Below are positions 51,413 to 59,817 of a DNA stretch of 64,000 nt, one piece after another. Position 1 is the stretch's first letter; each line of letters begins with the position of its first letter. The notes under the pieces were generated by a model that saw nothing but the letters and a program-made list of their open reading frames with translations, made no database searches and was not told the origin of the DNA. Origin of the DNA: Croceibacterium mercuriale (GTDB lineage Bacteria > Pseudomonadota > Alphaproteobacteria > Sphingomonadales > Sphingomonadaceae); the NCBI RefSeq assembly GCF_000802385.1, contig NZ_JTDN01000001.1, positions 1,867,501-1,931,500 on the forward strand, written 5' to 3'. A program made the position numbers and the translations under genes.

Positions 51413-52725
51413 CAGGCAAGCTCCAGGCGGCGGATCGGGCCGACGATCACCAGGAAGGCGAAGATCGTCAACAGGCAGTGCGCCCCCACGAAGATCAGCG
51501 CGCCATCGAACGATCCGGTGGCCGCGACGATGTAGCCGATAACGATGGGGGTGACGATGCCGGCGATATTGCCGAACATGTTGAACACGCCGCCCGCGAG
51601 CCCGGCCAGCTGGCGCGGGGCCACGTCGGACATCACCGCCCAGCCCAGCGACGCCACGCCCTTGCCGAAGAAGGCCAGCGACAGCAGCGTGATGACCAGC
51701 CACTCCTCCTCGGCATAGACGCAGCCGATGATCAGCGTGGCCAGCAGCATGCCCGCCACCAGCGGTGCCTTGCGCGCCAGGGTGATGGATCCCGTGCGCT
51801 GCAGCAGCCGGTCGGAGAACCAGCCGCCCGCGACCCCGCCGACGAAGCCGCACAGCGCCGGCACCGCGGCGGAGAAGCCGGCCTCCAGGATGCTCATGCC
51901 GCGATCGCGCACCAGGTAGATCGGGAACCAGGTGACGAAGAAGTAGGTCAGCACGTTGATCGAATACTGGCCCAGATAGATGCCCAGCATCATGCGGTTG
52001 GACAGCAGCTGCGCCACGTTCCTGCGGGTGAAGGTCGCCACGCGCGATCCGGCCGGGGCATCCTCCATCCGGATCAGCCCGCCGCCCGCCTCGATATGGG
52101 CCAGCTCCGCCGCATTGATGGACGGGTGGCGCACGGGCGAGTGGATCAGCCGCGCAAAGGCCAGCGCGGCCAGCAGGCCGAGTGCGCCCATGACGAAGAA
52201 CACCGACCGCCAGCCGAAATCATGCGCCAGCCAGCCCATCAGCGGCGCGAACACCACCAGGCTGAAATATTGCGCGGAGTTGAAGATGGCCGACGCGGTG
52301 CCGCGCTCGGGACCCGGGAACCAGGCGGCGACCAGCCGGGCATTGCCGGGGAATGACGGTGCCTCCGCCGCGCCCACCATGAAGCGCAGCACGAACAGCA
52401 TGGTCACGGCGGACACGCCCGGCAGCCAGCCGGCAAAGCCCTGCGTGGCGGTGAACAGCGACCACAGGGCAATCGCCCCGGCATAGATCCGCTTGGTCCC
52501 GAACCGGTCCAGCAGCGCCCCGCCGGGGATCTGCGCCAGCACATAGGCCCAGGCGAATGCCGACAGGATGTAGCCGGTCTGCACCGCGCCGATGCCCAGC
52601 TCCTGCGACGCCTGCTCCCCGGCGATGGAGAAGGTCGCACGGTCGGCATAGTTGATTACCGTGATGATGAAGATCAGGGCGATGATCCGGTATCGGATTC
52701 GTGTCTGTGTGCCCGTGGACGCCAT
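51412..52725 (-). CDS. MFS transporter, ACS family (glucarate/galactonate type)
   Basis: Inner-membrane importer of 437 residues and about 12 helices. It begins YRIIALIFIITVINYADRATFSIAGEQASQELGIGAVQTGYILSAFAWAYVLAQIPGGALLDRFGTKR, the anion:cation symporter pattern of GudP/DgoT-type hexarate and hexonate permeases. FMVGAAEAPSFPGNARLVAAWFP and ERGTASAIFNSAQYF are conserved in the same group. The ATG at 52725 has GGAGAGGTAGAG just upstream. It precedes and overlaps the Tat-protein gene, so import and periplasmic processing are co-expressed, and pairs logically with kdgD. Confidence 0.92.
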   Translation of the reverse strand: MASTGTQTRIRYRIIALIFIITVINYADRATFSIAGEQASQELGIGAVQTGYILSAFAWAYVLAQIPGGALLDRFGTKRIYAGAIALWSLFTATQGFAGWLPGVSAVTMLFVLRFMVGAAEAPSFPGNARLVAAWFPGPERGTASAIFNSAQYFSLVVFAPLMGWLAHDFGWRSVFFVMGALGLLAALAFARLIHSPVRHPSINAAELAHIEAGGGLIRMEDAPAGSRVATFTRRNVAQLLSNRMMLGIYLGQYSINVLTYFFVTWFPIYLVRDRGMSILEAGFSAAVPALCGFVGGVAGGWFSDRLLQRTGSITLARKAPLVAGMLLATLIIGCVYAEEEWLVITLLSLAFFGKGVASLGWAVMSDVAPRQLAGLAGGVFNMFGNIAGIVTPIVIGYIVAATGSFDGALIFVGAHCLLTIFAFLVIVGPIRRLELA

Positions 52726-53002
52726 CAACTCTACCTCTCCGATGCGGCCGATCCGTCATGCGCGGTCGTGCCTGATCTGCTGGTGCTAGAGCCCGTAACC
52801 GCGCACGTCCAAGTCCCAGAACGGAATGATCAAGCCAAACCTTGGCATGAACGCTCCTCTTTGGCGCCTCGCGACGCGCTGTTCGGTGCGCAGCGTGCAT
52901 TGATCAATGCCGGATTGGCGCTGGTTAGTGCGGCGTCCCGCAGCCTAACAAAAAGGTGGAGCGGCCCCCAGAGAGGCCGCGCATCACGGAAGAGGTTTGG
53001 CC
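52726..53002. promoter_or_regulatory. Divergent promoter region with two palindromes (MFS / TonB receptor)
   Basis: The 277-bp gap carries a perfect 14-bp palindrome, GCATTGATCAATGC, at 52897-52910, and a second inverted repeat, GCCAA-ACC-TTGGC, at 52834-52846. Neither is within a gene. They are plausible operators for the divergent MFS/Tat-protein and receptor transcripts. The binder is not identified; the LysR product at 47137 is one candidate. Confidence 0.5.
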
Positions 53003-55837
53003 ATGACGGGCAATTGGCGCCACAAGAGCATCCTTTCACTGTCCACGGCGCTGGCAAGCGCGCTGGCGGGCACGCTGCTGGCGACTGTCCCGGCCGCAGG
53101 CCAGGAAAGCCCGACCAGCGGCAGCGCAGCGGTGCCGAGCGATGCACAGCCGCAGACCGACACGCCCGGTGCCGGTGCGGAGATCGTCGTCACCGGCTTC
53201 CGCCAGAGCCTGGCCAGCGCGATCAACCTGAAGCGCAACAGCTCCGGCGTGGTGGACGCCATCAAGGCGGAGGACATCGCCCAGTTCCCCGACCTGAACC
53301 TGGCGGAATCGCTGCAGCGGATCCCCGGCGTGGCGATCACCCGCGTGCAGGGCGAAGGCCGCTCCATCTCCGTGCGCGGCCTCGGGTCCGAATATACCCG
53401 CGTGCGCATCAACGGCATGGAGGCGCTGACCACCTCCAGCGGCACCGCCAACAGCGGCGGCACCAATCGCGGCCGCGGCTTCGACTTCAACATCTTCTCG
53501 TCCGACCTTTTCAACGAGCTGGTGGTGCGCAAGTCGTCCAGCGCGGATGTGGAGGAAGGCTCGCTCGGCGCGACGGTCGATCTGCGCACCGCGCGACCGT
53601 TCGACTTCACCGGTCCCCGCCTCGTCGCTTCGGCTCAGGCGAGCTACAACGACCTGGCGGAAAAGGTTACGCCGCGCCTGTCGCTGCTGGCCAGCGACCG
53701 CTTCCTGGACGGGCGCCTGGGTGTGCTCGTCTCCGCCGCATACGAGAAGCGCCGCCTGATCGAGGAAGGCGCCAACATCACCCGCTGGGAACCCGCCGGC
53801 GACAATGGCGGCTTCAACGCGGCCTCCACGCTGCCGGGCTATACCCGTGCGGACCTGGCTGTGCGGGGGACGGAGGCGATCTTCCATCCGCGGATCCCCT
53901 CCTATGTCAGCTATGATGTGGAATCCGAACGCATCGGCGTGACCGGCGCGCTGCAATACGAAGTGACCGATCAGATGGTGGTCGGCGTGGACGCGCTCTA
54001 TTCGCGCCTGAACGGCACCCGCAAGGAAGCGCAGCTGCAGGCCATCGGCCTGAGCCGCGGCGGCACCGGCAAGCCGAACATCATCATCCGCGATGGCGAG
54101 GTGGACGAGGACAACAACCTGGTCTTTGCCGCGCTCGACAATGTCGACCTGCGCACCCAGACAAGCTTCGACGAGCTCAACACCGAGTTCCTGCAGGTCA
54201 CCGGCACGATCGACCAGGATTTCGGCAACGGGCTGAAGATCGGCGCGCTCGCCGGCTATGCCGACAGCAAGTTCGGCTCGCCCGTGTCCACCACCGTCAC
54301 CTTCGACCGGGTGGACAGTGACGGCTTCAGCTACGATTTCCGCAACGGGCGCGTGCCTACGCTGACCTACGGCTTCGACATCACCGATCCCGCCAACTGG
54401 TCGCACCTCAACGGCACATCCGAGGTGCGCATCCGACCCAGCACGGTGCGCAACCGGTTCGAGACCGGCAAGGTCTTTGGCGAGTACGAGATCATCCCGG
54501 AACTGACGCTGCGCGCCGGTGTGGATTACCGTCGTTTCCGCTACGATTCCACGGAGCGGCGCCGCGCCAGCGAGACGCTGGTGCAGACCCTGACGCCGCA
54601 GCAGGTGGCGGACCTGTCCTATACGTTCACCGGCTTCGGCCGGGGCATGGACCTGCCCGCCGGGGTGCCGTCGTCCTGGCTGGCACCCAACCTGGACAAG
54701 TTCGCGGATCAGTTCGACATCTACAGCAACACCGGCATCTTCCAGCTGTTCGGGGTGGAGAACAGCTCGGCCCGCGGCAACAATGACAGCGTGCAGGAGA
54801 AGACCTGGGGTGGTTATGCCCAGCTCGACTTCAACGTGGAAGCCGGTCTGCCGTTGCGCGGCAATGTCGGCCTGCGCTATTTCCGCACCCGGCAGGACGG
54901 CACTGCCTTCGCCGCGGTCGGCACCCGGTTCGAACAGGTGTCGATCGGGCGCAATTACGACATGGTGCTGCCATCGCTGAACCTGGTGGCGGATGTCTCC
55001 TCCACGGTGGTTGCCCGCTTCGCCGCGGCGCAGACCATCGCGCGACCCGGCCTGGGCAGCCTGTCGCCCGGCGGCAATGTCAGCGTGCAAGGCGCCAACC
55101 GCAACTATTCCAGCGGAAACCCCTTCCTGAACCCGACCAAGTCGAACAATCTCGACCTGTCGCTGGAGTGGTATCCGCAAAGCGGCGCGATCTTTGCCAT
55201 CGGCCTGTTCTACAAGGACATCGACACCTTCGTGCAAACGCTGCGGCGTGATGCCGCCTACAACACGCTGGGCCTGCCGCTGGAGCTGCTGGCCGGCACC
55301 GGTGCCACGCCGGATGAGGTCTTCCAGGTGACTCAGCCGGTCAATTCGGATGGCGGACCGCTGAAGGGGCTGGAGCTGAACGTGCAGCAGCCCTTCACCT
55401 TCCTGCCTGGCGCACTGGCCAATTTCGGCGTCCAGGCCAACTACACCTTTGTCGATTCCAGCATCGAATACCTGACCTCCACCGCGCCGGGCGCGCCGAC
55501 CGTGGATGCCACGCTGGTCGGCCTGTCCCGCCATGCGGCGAACGGGACGCTGTATTACGAGGATACCAAGTTCAGCATCCGCGGATCGATCGCCTATCGC
55601 TCGGGCTATCTGACCTCGGTTCCGGCGGGGAACAGCAATGATGTCCAGGGTGTCCGGGGCACGATCAACGTGGATGCTCAGGCATCGTACAATCTGAACG
55701 ACCGCGTCCAGATCAGCATCGAAGCGGTGAACCTGACCGATCAGTACAATGACAGCTATGTCGACAGCAGCAACCGGCTGAACGCCTATACGCATACCGG
55801 CCGGCAGTTCTTCTTCGGCGTCCGCTACGCCCTGTGA
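53003..55837 (+). CDS. TonB-dependent receptor (Xanthomonas/Caulobacter type)
   Basis: Outer-membrane 944-residue receptor. A signal peptide (SILSLSTALASALAGTLLATVPAAGQ) precedes EIVVTGFRQSLASAINLKRNSSGVVDAIKAEDIAQFPDLNLAESLQRIPGVAITRVQGEGRSISVRGLGSEYTRVRINGMEA, the plug typical of the TIGR01782 group that takes up oligosaccharides and other carbon sources. The rest is a beta-barrel ending VNLTDQYNDSYVDSSNRLNAYTHTGRQFFFGVRYAL with the terminal aromatic/Leu pattern for BAM recognition. No siderophore-specific feature is seen. Start: ATG at 53003, with AAGAGG upstream. It probably imports the substrate of this sugar-acid locus. Confidence 0.93.
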   Translation: MTGNWRHKSILSLSTALASALAGTLLATVPAAGQESPTSGSAAVPSDAQPQTDTPGAGAEIVVTGFRQSLASAINLKRNSSGVVDAIKAEDIAQFPDLNLAESLQRIPGVAITRVQGEGRSISVRGLGSEYTRVRINGMEALTTSSGTANSGGTNRGRGFDFNIFSSDLFNELVVRKSSSADVEEGSLGATVDLRTARPFDFTGPRLVASAQASYNDLAEKVTPRLSLLASDRFLDGRLGVLVSAAYEKRRLIEEGANITRWEPAGDNGGFNAASTLPGYTRADLAVRGTEAIFHPRIPSYVSYDVESERIGVTGALQYEVTDQMVVGVDALYSRLNGTRKEAQLQAIGLSRGGTGKPNIIIRDGEVDEDNNLVFAALDNVDLRTQTSFDELNTEFLQVTGTIDQDFGNGLKIGALAGYADSKFGSPVSTTVTFDRVDSDGFSYDFRNGRVPTLTYGFDITDPANWSHLNGTSEVRIRPSTVRNRFETGKVFGEYEIIPELTLRAGVDYRRFRYDSTERRRASETLVQTLTPQQVADLSYTFTGFGRGMDLPAGVPSSWLAPNLDKFADQFDIYSNTGIFQLFGVENSSARGNNDSVQEKTWGGYAQLDFNVEAGLPLRGNVGLRYFRTRQDGTAFAAVGTRFEQVSIGRNYDMVLPSLNLVADVSSTVVARFAAAQTIARPGLGSLSPGGNVSVQGANRNYSSGNPFLNPTKSNNLDLSLEWYPQSGAIFAIGLFYKDIDTFVQTLRRDAAYNTLGLPLELLAGTGATPDEVFQVTQPVNSDGGPLKGLELNVQQPFTFLPGALANFGVQANYTFVDSSIEYLTSTAPGAPTVDATLVGLSRHAANGTLYYEDTKFSIRGSIAYRSGYLTSVPAGNSNDVQGVRGTINVDAQASYNLNDRVQISIEAVNLTDQYNDSYVDSSNRLNAYTHTGRQFFFGVRYAL

Positions 55838-55926
55838 TCCGGCCCGCTGGCTTCCCGTCCGATTACGGGGAGCCAGTTGCGGCTTACAGGCTTGGCATCG
55901 CCAGGCGGAACGCGCATCTGCCGGGC

Positions 55927-57576
55927 ATGGCCGAACCTACGCCGAACTCCCCGCTCTCCTTTCCCGTGTTCCGCGCCGTGTGGATCGCGAGCATGGCGTC
56001 CAACTTCGGCGGCCTGATCCAGTCGGTCGGCGCATCGTGGCTGATGACCTCGCTTACCCCGTCATCCCAGATGGTCGCCCTGGTGCAGGCCTCCACCGCA
56101 CTGCCCATCCTGCTGCTGTCACTCTGGTCGGGCGCGGTTGCGGACAATCTCGACCGCAGGCGCGTCATGCTGGCCGCGCAGGGTTTCATGCTGCTGGTGT
56201 CGATCACCCTGGCGGCCGTCGCCTTCGCGGGATGGATCACGCCCTGGCTGCTGCTGTGCTTCACCTTCCTGATCGGCTGCGGCGCGGCGATGAACGGCCC
56301 GGCCTGGCAGGCATCGGTCGGTGACATGGTGCCCCGGGCCGCTCTGCCGGGTGCCGTCGCGCTCAATTCCATGGGCTTCAACATCGCGCGCAGCGTCGGC
56401 CCGGCGCTTGGCGGTGCCATCGTCGTGGCGGCAGGCGCCGCGGCGGCCTTTGTCGTCAACGCCGTCAGCTATGTCGGACTGATCGCCGTGCTCACCCGGT
56501 GGAAGCCTGTCCTGGCGGAGCGGGTTCTGCCGCGCGAGACGCTGGGTCACGCAATGACGGCGGGTGTGCGCTACGTCGCCATGTCGCCCGACATCCGCAC
56601 CGTGCTGGTGCGTGCGCTGGTCTTCGGTGTCGGCGCCAGCGCGGTGCCGGCGATGATGCCGCTGATCGCGCGGGACGTGATCGTGGGCAACTCGCTGACC
56701 TATGGCGTGCTGCTGGGTGCGTTCGGGATCGGCGCCGTGGGCGGCGGGCTGATCGTGCGCCGCCTGCGGGACAGGATGAGCGTGGAGACGATCGTCCGCC
56801 TCGCCGCCGGCGCGATGGTCGCCGGCAGCGTGGTGGCCGGGCTCAGCGGGACGATGCTGCTGACAGTGCCAGCACTCGCGCTGGCAGGCGGCGGCTGGGT
56901 CCTGGCGCTGTCGACCTTCAACGTGACCGTCCAGCTGTCGGCCCCGCGCTGGGTGGTGGCGCGGGCGCTGTCGCTGTACCAGATGTCGGCGTTCGGCGGC
57001 ATGACCGGCGGGGCGGTGCTGTTCGGCGCGATCGCCGATGCGCAGGGCGTTCAGATCGCCCTGCTGATGGCGGCCGGCGTGCAGGCGCTGACGATCCTGG
57101 CTGGCCTGGTGATCCCGCTACCGGCCGCGCGCGACCTCAACCTGGCGTTGCGGGAGTGGGCGGAGCCGGAAACCGCAGTCTCGGTCGACGAACGTAGCGG
57201 GCCGGTAGTGGTGACGATCGAGTATCGCATCGCACCCGGCGACATCCCGCAGTTCCTCAACGTGATGCACGAGCGCAGGCGCATCCGCCGGCGTGACGGG
57301 GCGCGGCACTGGACCCTGCTGCGCGACCTTGGCGAGCAGGCCCTGTGGGTCGAACGCTATCATGTCGCGACTTGGCTCGATTACGTGCGCCACAACCAGC
57401 GGCGCACGCAGGAGGATGCGCAGAACACCCGCGACATCCTTGCACTGCACGTGGGTGACGCCGGTCCGGTGGTCCACCGCATGATCGAACGTCAGACCAC
57501 GTCGCTGCCGGGCATGCGTGACACCTCCCCGCGTGAGCTTGCCGACGCCATGACCGATACCGCGCGGCAGAGCTGA
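55927..57576 (+). CDS. MFS transporter of the MFS_3 (EntS-like) group with C-terminal soluble domain
   Basis: The 549-residue protein has about 12 membrane helices (FRAVWIASMASNFGGLIQSVGASWLMTSLTPS... and FALFGIGAVGGGLIVRRLRDR-like loops). A soluble tail of about 130 residues follows (SGPVVVTIEYRIAPGDIPQFLNVMHERRRIRRRDGARHWTLLRDLGEQALWVERYHVATWLDYVRHNQRR). The tail looks like an alpha/beta barrel of the antibiotic-biosynthesis-monooxygenase type; the whole architecture is that of pfam MFS_3 proteins. Substrate unknown. The frame is open back to a GTG at 55834 overlapping the receptor stop, but the ATG at 55927 sits next to the first helix. Confidence 0.87.
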   Translation: MAEPTPNSPLSFPVFRAVWIASMASNFGGLIQSVGASWLMTSLTPSSQMVALVQASTALPILLLSLWSGAVADNLDRRRVMLAAQGFMLLVSITLAAVAFAGWITPWLLLCFTFLIGCGAAMNGPAWQASVGDMVPRAALPGAVALNSMGFNIARSVGPALGGAIVVAAGAAAAFVVNAVSYVGLIAVLTRWKPVLAERVLPRETLGHAMTAGVRYVAMSPDIRTVLVRALVFGVGASAVPAMMPLIARDVIVGNSLTYGVLLGAFGIGAVGGGLIVRRLRDRMSVETIVRLAAGAMVAGSVVAGLSGTMLLTVPALALAGGGWVLALSTFNVTVQLSAPRWVVARALSLYQMSAFGGMTGGAVLFGAIADAQGVQIALLMAAGVQALTILAGLVIPLPAARDLNLALREWAEPETAVSVDERSGPVVVTIEYRIAPGDIPQFLNVMHERRRIRRRDGARHWTLLRDLGEQALWVERYHVATWLDYVRHNQRRTQEDAQNTRDILALHVGDAGPVVHRMIERQTTSLPGMRDTSPRELADAMTDTARQS

Positions 57577-57579
57577 TGC

Positions 57580-58608
57580 TCAGCGCCGGCCGCTGCTGCC
57601 CTTGCCCTGGCGGGCGCGGCGGGCAACGGCGAGCCCGCTGTTCACCACATCTTCCTGCATCAGCTTGCGCCACCGCTCGACACGGGCAGGATCGAGCTCC
57701 CCTGCCGCCATCGCGGTCTGGATGGCGCATCCGGGCTGGTCGATATGGGTGCAGTTCGTGAACCGGCATTCCAGCGCCACATCCGTGACATCGTCGAACA
57801 CCTCGGTCACGCCGGCGGCCACCTCCGACATCTGCAACTCCCGCATGCCCGGTGTGTCCACCAGCCAGCCACCCCCTGCCAGGCGGTGCATCTCCCGCAC
57901 GGTGGTCGTATGGCGTCCCTTGCCGTCCTCCTCGCGCACAGGCTGGGTCGCGATGGTGTCCGACCCGATCAGCGTGTTCACCAGCGTCGACTTGCCGACG
58001 CCCGACGATCCCACCAGCGCAACGGTCTGCCCGGGGCCGCAATAATCGGCCAGACGGACGGCGCTCGCCGGATCGCGCCCGTCGACCAGCTCCACCCGCA
58101 GACCCGCCTGCAGCGCGCGTGCCGCATCGACCAGATCACCCGGCGCGGTCGACAGGTCGGCCTTCGTGAGCACGACCACCGGACGCACGCCCACCTCGCG
58201 CGCGAGCACGAGATAGCGTTCGATGCGCGCGACGTTGAAATCCTCGTTGCAGGAGGTGACGATGAAGAGCGTGTCGACATTGGCAGCGATCAGCTGGGTC
58301 CGGCGATCATCGCCCGGGGCAGGCCGCTTGAACAGGCTCGTCCGGTCGAGGATCCGGGCCACCGTGCTGGTGTCCCGGTCCATAAGGAGCCAGTCGCCCA
58401 CCGTCGGCCGATCCTCGGCGCTCCCGCCCCCCGGCACGGTGGAGGGGATCGAGCCCGCAAAGTCCTCGCCCTGCACGGTCACTCGTCCGCGATGGACCGA
58501 CATGACGCGGACCGGCTGACCTTCACGGTCCTGTCCGGCAGCAAGCTGTCCGCCGAAGAATGGCGTCCAGCCGAGTTCGGCCAGATCAGGATCTGACAGA
58601 CCGGTCAT
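57580..58608 (-). CDS. rsgA: Ribosome small-subunit-dependent GTPase A
   Basis: Circularly permuted GTPase assisting 30S maturation. The 342-residue protein has an OB-fold N-terminus (VTVQGEDFAGSIPSTV), G4 VVLTKADL preceding G1 ALVGSSGVGKSTLVNTLIG, G2/G3 RHTTTVREMHRLAGGGWLVDTPGMREL, and the C-terminal zinc site ECRFTNCTHIDQPGCAI (Cys-x4-Cys-x-His-x5-Cys). The tail is basic (ARRARQGKGSSGRR) for rRNA contact. It converges with the MFS_3 gene, with 3 nt between the stops. Confidence 0.96.
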   Translation of the reverse strand: MTGLSDPDLAELGWTPFFGGQLAAGQDREGQPVRVMSVHRGRVTVQGEDFAGSIPSTVPGGGSAEDRPTVGDWLLMDRDTSTVARILDRTSLFKRPAPGDDRRTQLIAANVDTLFIVTSCNEDFNVARIERYLVLAREVGVRPVVVLTKADLSTAPGDLVDAARALQAGLRVELVDGRDPASAVRLADYCGPGQTVALVGSSGVGKSTLVNTLIGSDTIATQPVREEDGKGRHTTTVREMHRLAGGGWLVDTPGMRELQMSEVAAGVTEVFDDVTDVALECRFTNCTHIDQPGCAIQTAMAAGELDPARVERWRKLMQEDVVNSGLAVARRARQGKGSSGRR

Positions 58609-58621
58609 CGCTGTGCCGTGG

Positions 58622-58861
58622 TCACGATCCGTCAGGTCGCTCGGGATCGGGCTCGGCCTTGGCCTCAGGGGCTGCCTGCTCGGCCGCCCGCTTCTCCGCC
58701 TTGGCCGCGGCCTTCTTCGCAGCCTCGGCTGCCTTGTTCCTCTCCCGCTCGCGGCGTTCGAAGTCGTAATTCGGCTTGCGTGCTATGTCGGTTGCTCCAC
58801 CATCCGGGTTTCGCCCGGGCGGGCTGCCCGGCGTAAACGCGTTCGCTCCGGTTACACCCAT
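58622..58861 (-). CDS. Small KPNYDFERRERER-motif protein
   Basis: A short, highly charged protein seen widely in sphingomonads and relatives, with KPNYDFERRERERNKAAEAAKKAAAKAEKRAAEQ followed by an acidic tail (EAKAEPDPERPDGS). It is predicted to be helical; no function is known to me. The ATG at 58861 gives 79 residues. Relatives usually begin directly at (M)ARKPNYDF. Here that position is an ATA codon (58784-58786), with GGAG 8 nt upstream, so the natural start may be the ATA, leaving about 54 residues. It ends 13 nt upstream of the rsgA start on the same strand. Confidence 0.7.
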   Translation of the reverse strand: MGVTGANAFTPGSPPGRNPDGGATDIARKPNYDFERRERERNKAAEAAKKAAAKAEKRAAEQAAPEAKAEPDPERPDGS

Positions 58862-59013
58862 CCGCTCGTCGCGGCTAGGCTTGCGGCGATGTAGCGGGGC
58901 AGGCGCTTGCCGTTCGGGGACTCGAATGCGGGGAATGGATGTGTCAGAGTGCACCGCTCCTGCGCAGGCTTCCTGCAGGCGCGGAGACCGGCAGTGGCAA
59001 CAATGGGATCGAC

Positions 59014-59751
59014 ATGCACAAGCTGACACGCTCTTTCTGGTCTTGTGCGGCGCTGGCGCTGGCGCTCGCCGGGTGCGTTGCTCCGCCTTCGAAGCAGCTC
59101 GCCCCGACCGCTGCCGGAACGACCGTCTGGCAGTTCGATGACCTGCGGCGCGTCGGCGGTGCCGCCACGCGCGTGGAGGGCGATCCGCAGGTCATTCAAA
59201 CGGCAGCAGGGCCGGCGATGCAGTTCGATGGCAAGGACGATGCCCTGTTCATCGAATCCCATCCACTTGCCGGCGCGCGCGAGTTCACGATCGAGGCGAT
59301 CTTCCGGCCGGATGGCGGCGCGTTCGAGCAACGCTGGCTGCATCTGGCGGAGGCGGCGGACGATGTGCCCGCCGGCACATATTCCCCGGTGCCGCCCAGC
59401 GGGCCGCGCATGCTGTTCGAGATCCGCGTGGTCGGGGACCGCTGGTATCTCGATGCCTTCGCGACCGGTCCCGGCTACAACAAGGCGCTGATCGTGCCGG
59501 AGAAGACTTTCCCGATCGGGCAGTGGCACCATGTCGCACAGGTCTATGACGGGCGCACCTATCGCAGCTATGTCGATGGCGTCCTGCAGGCGGAGGCGGA
59601 CATCGCGTTCCAGCCGCAGGGTCCCGGCTACGCGTCCGTGGGCACGCGGATCAACCGCCGCGACTACTTCAACGGGGCGGTGCTTTCGGCCCGCTTCACC
59701 CGCTCGGCGCTGACGCCTGAGCAGTTCATGCGGAAGCCGGCCGTGGATTGA
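59014..59751 (+). CDS. LamG-like concanavalin-fold lipoprotein
   Basis: The 245-residue lipoprotein (WSCAALALALAGCV, Cys as lipidation site) is followed by a single LamG/concanavalin A-like domain. MQFDGKDDALFIESHPLAGAREFTIEAIFRPDGGAFEQRWLHL and VPEKTFPIGQWHHVAQVYDGRTYRSYVDGVLQAEADIAFQPQG are the classic LamG strands. The partner ligand, sugar or protein, is unknown. It is probably anchored to the outer membrane and may bind a glycan. The ATG at 59014 begins at the signal peptide; the longer open frame upstream lacks support. It converges with the NmrA-like gene. Confidence 0.85.
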   Translation: MHKLTRSFWSCAALALALAGCVAPPSKQLAPTAAGTTVWQFDDLRRVGGAATRVEGDPQVIQTAAGPAMQFDGKDDALFIESHPLAGAREFTIEAIFRPDGGAFEQRWLHLAEAADDVPAGTYSPVPPSGPRMLFEIRVVGDRWYLDAFATGPGYNKALIVPEKTFPIGQWHHVAQVYDGRTYRSYVDGVLQAEADIAFQPQGPGYASVGTRINRRDYFNGAVLSARFTRSALTPEQFMRKPAVD

Positions 59752-59777
59752 CTCGCCAGGGCAGTATTGTCGCAGAC

Positions 59778-59805
59778 CGGTCCGCCACCCGGGTTGGGCG
59801 GACCG
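59778..59805. terminator. Bidirectional hairpin between convergent genes
   Basis: CGGTCCGCC (59778-59786) and GGCGGACCG (59797-59805) form a perfect 9-bp stem around a 10-nt loop. It lies between the LamG lipoprotein stop (59751) and the stop of the NmrA-like gene (59818). There is no T-run on either side. Confidence 0.5.
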
Positions 59806-59817
59806 TACTGATCCGCC

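Noticed and set aside
51413-51853. Upstream extension of the Tat-protein frame
   Set aside because: It overlaps the MFS coding sequence in another frame and is Gly/Arg/His-rich; the Tat signal starts at 51412.
53036-55795. Open frame of 919 codons antisense to the TonB receptor
   Set aside because: It mirrors the receptor gene, which has clear motifs; long antisense frames are usual in GC-rich codon-biased DNA. The product shows no domain.
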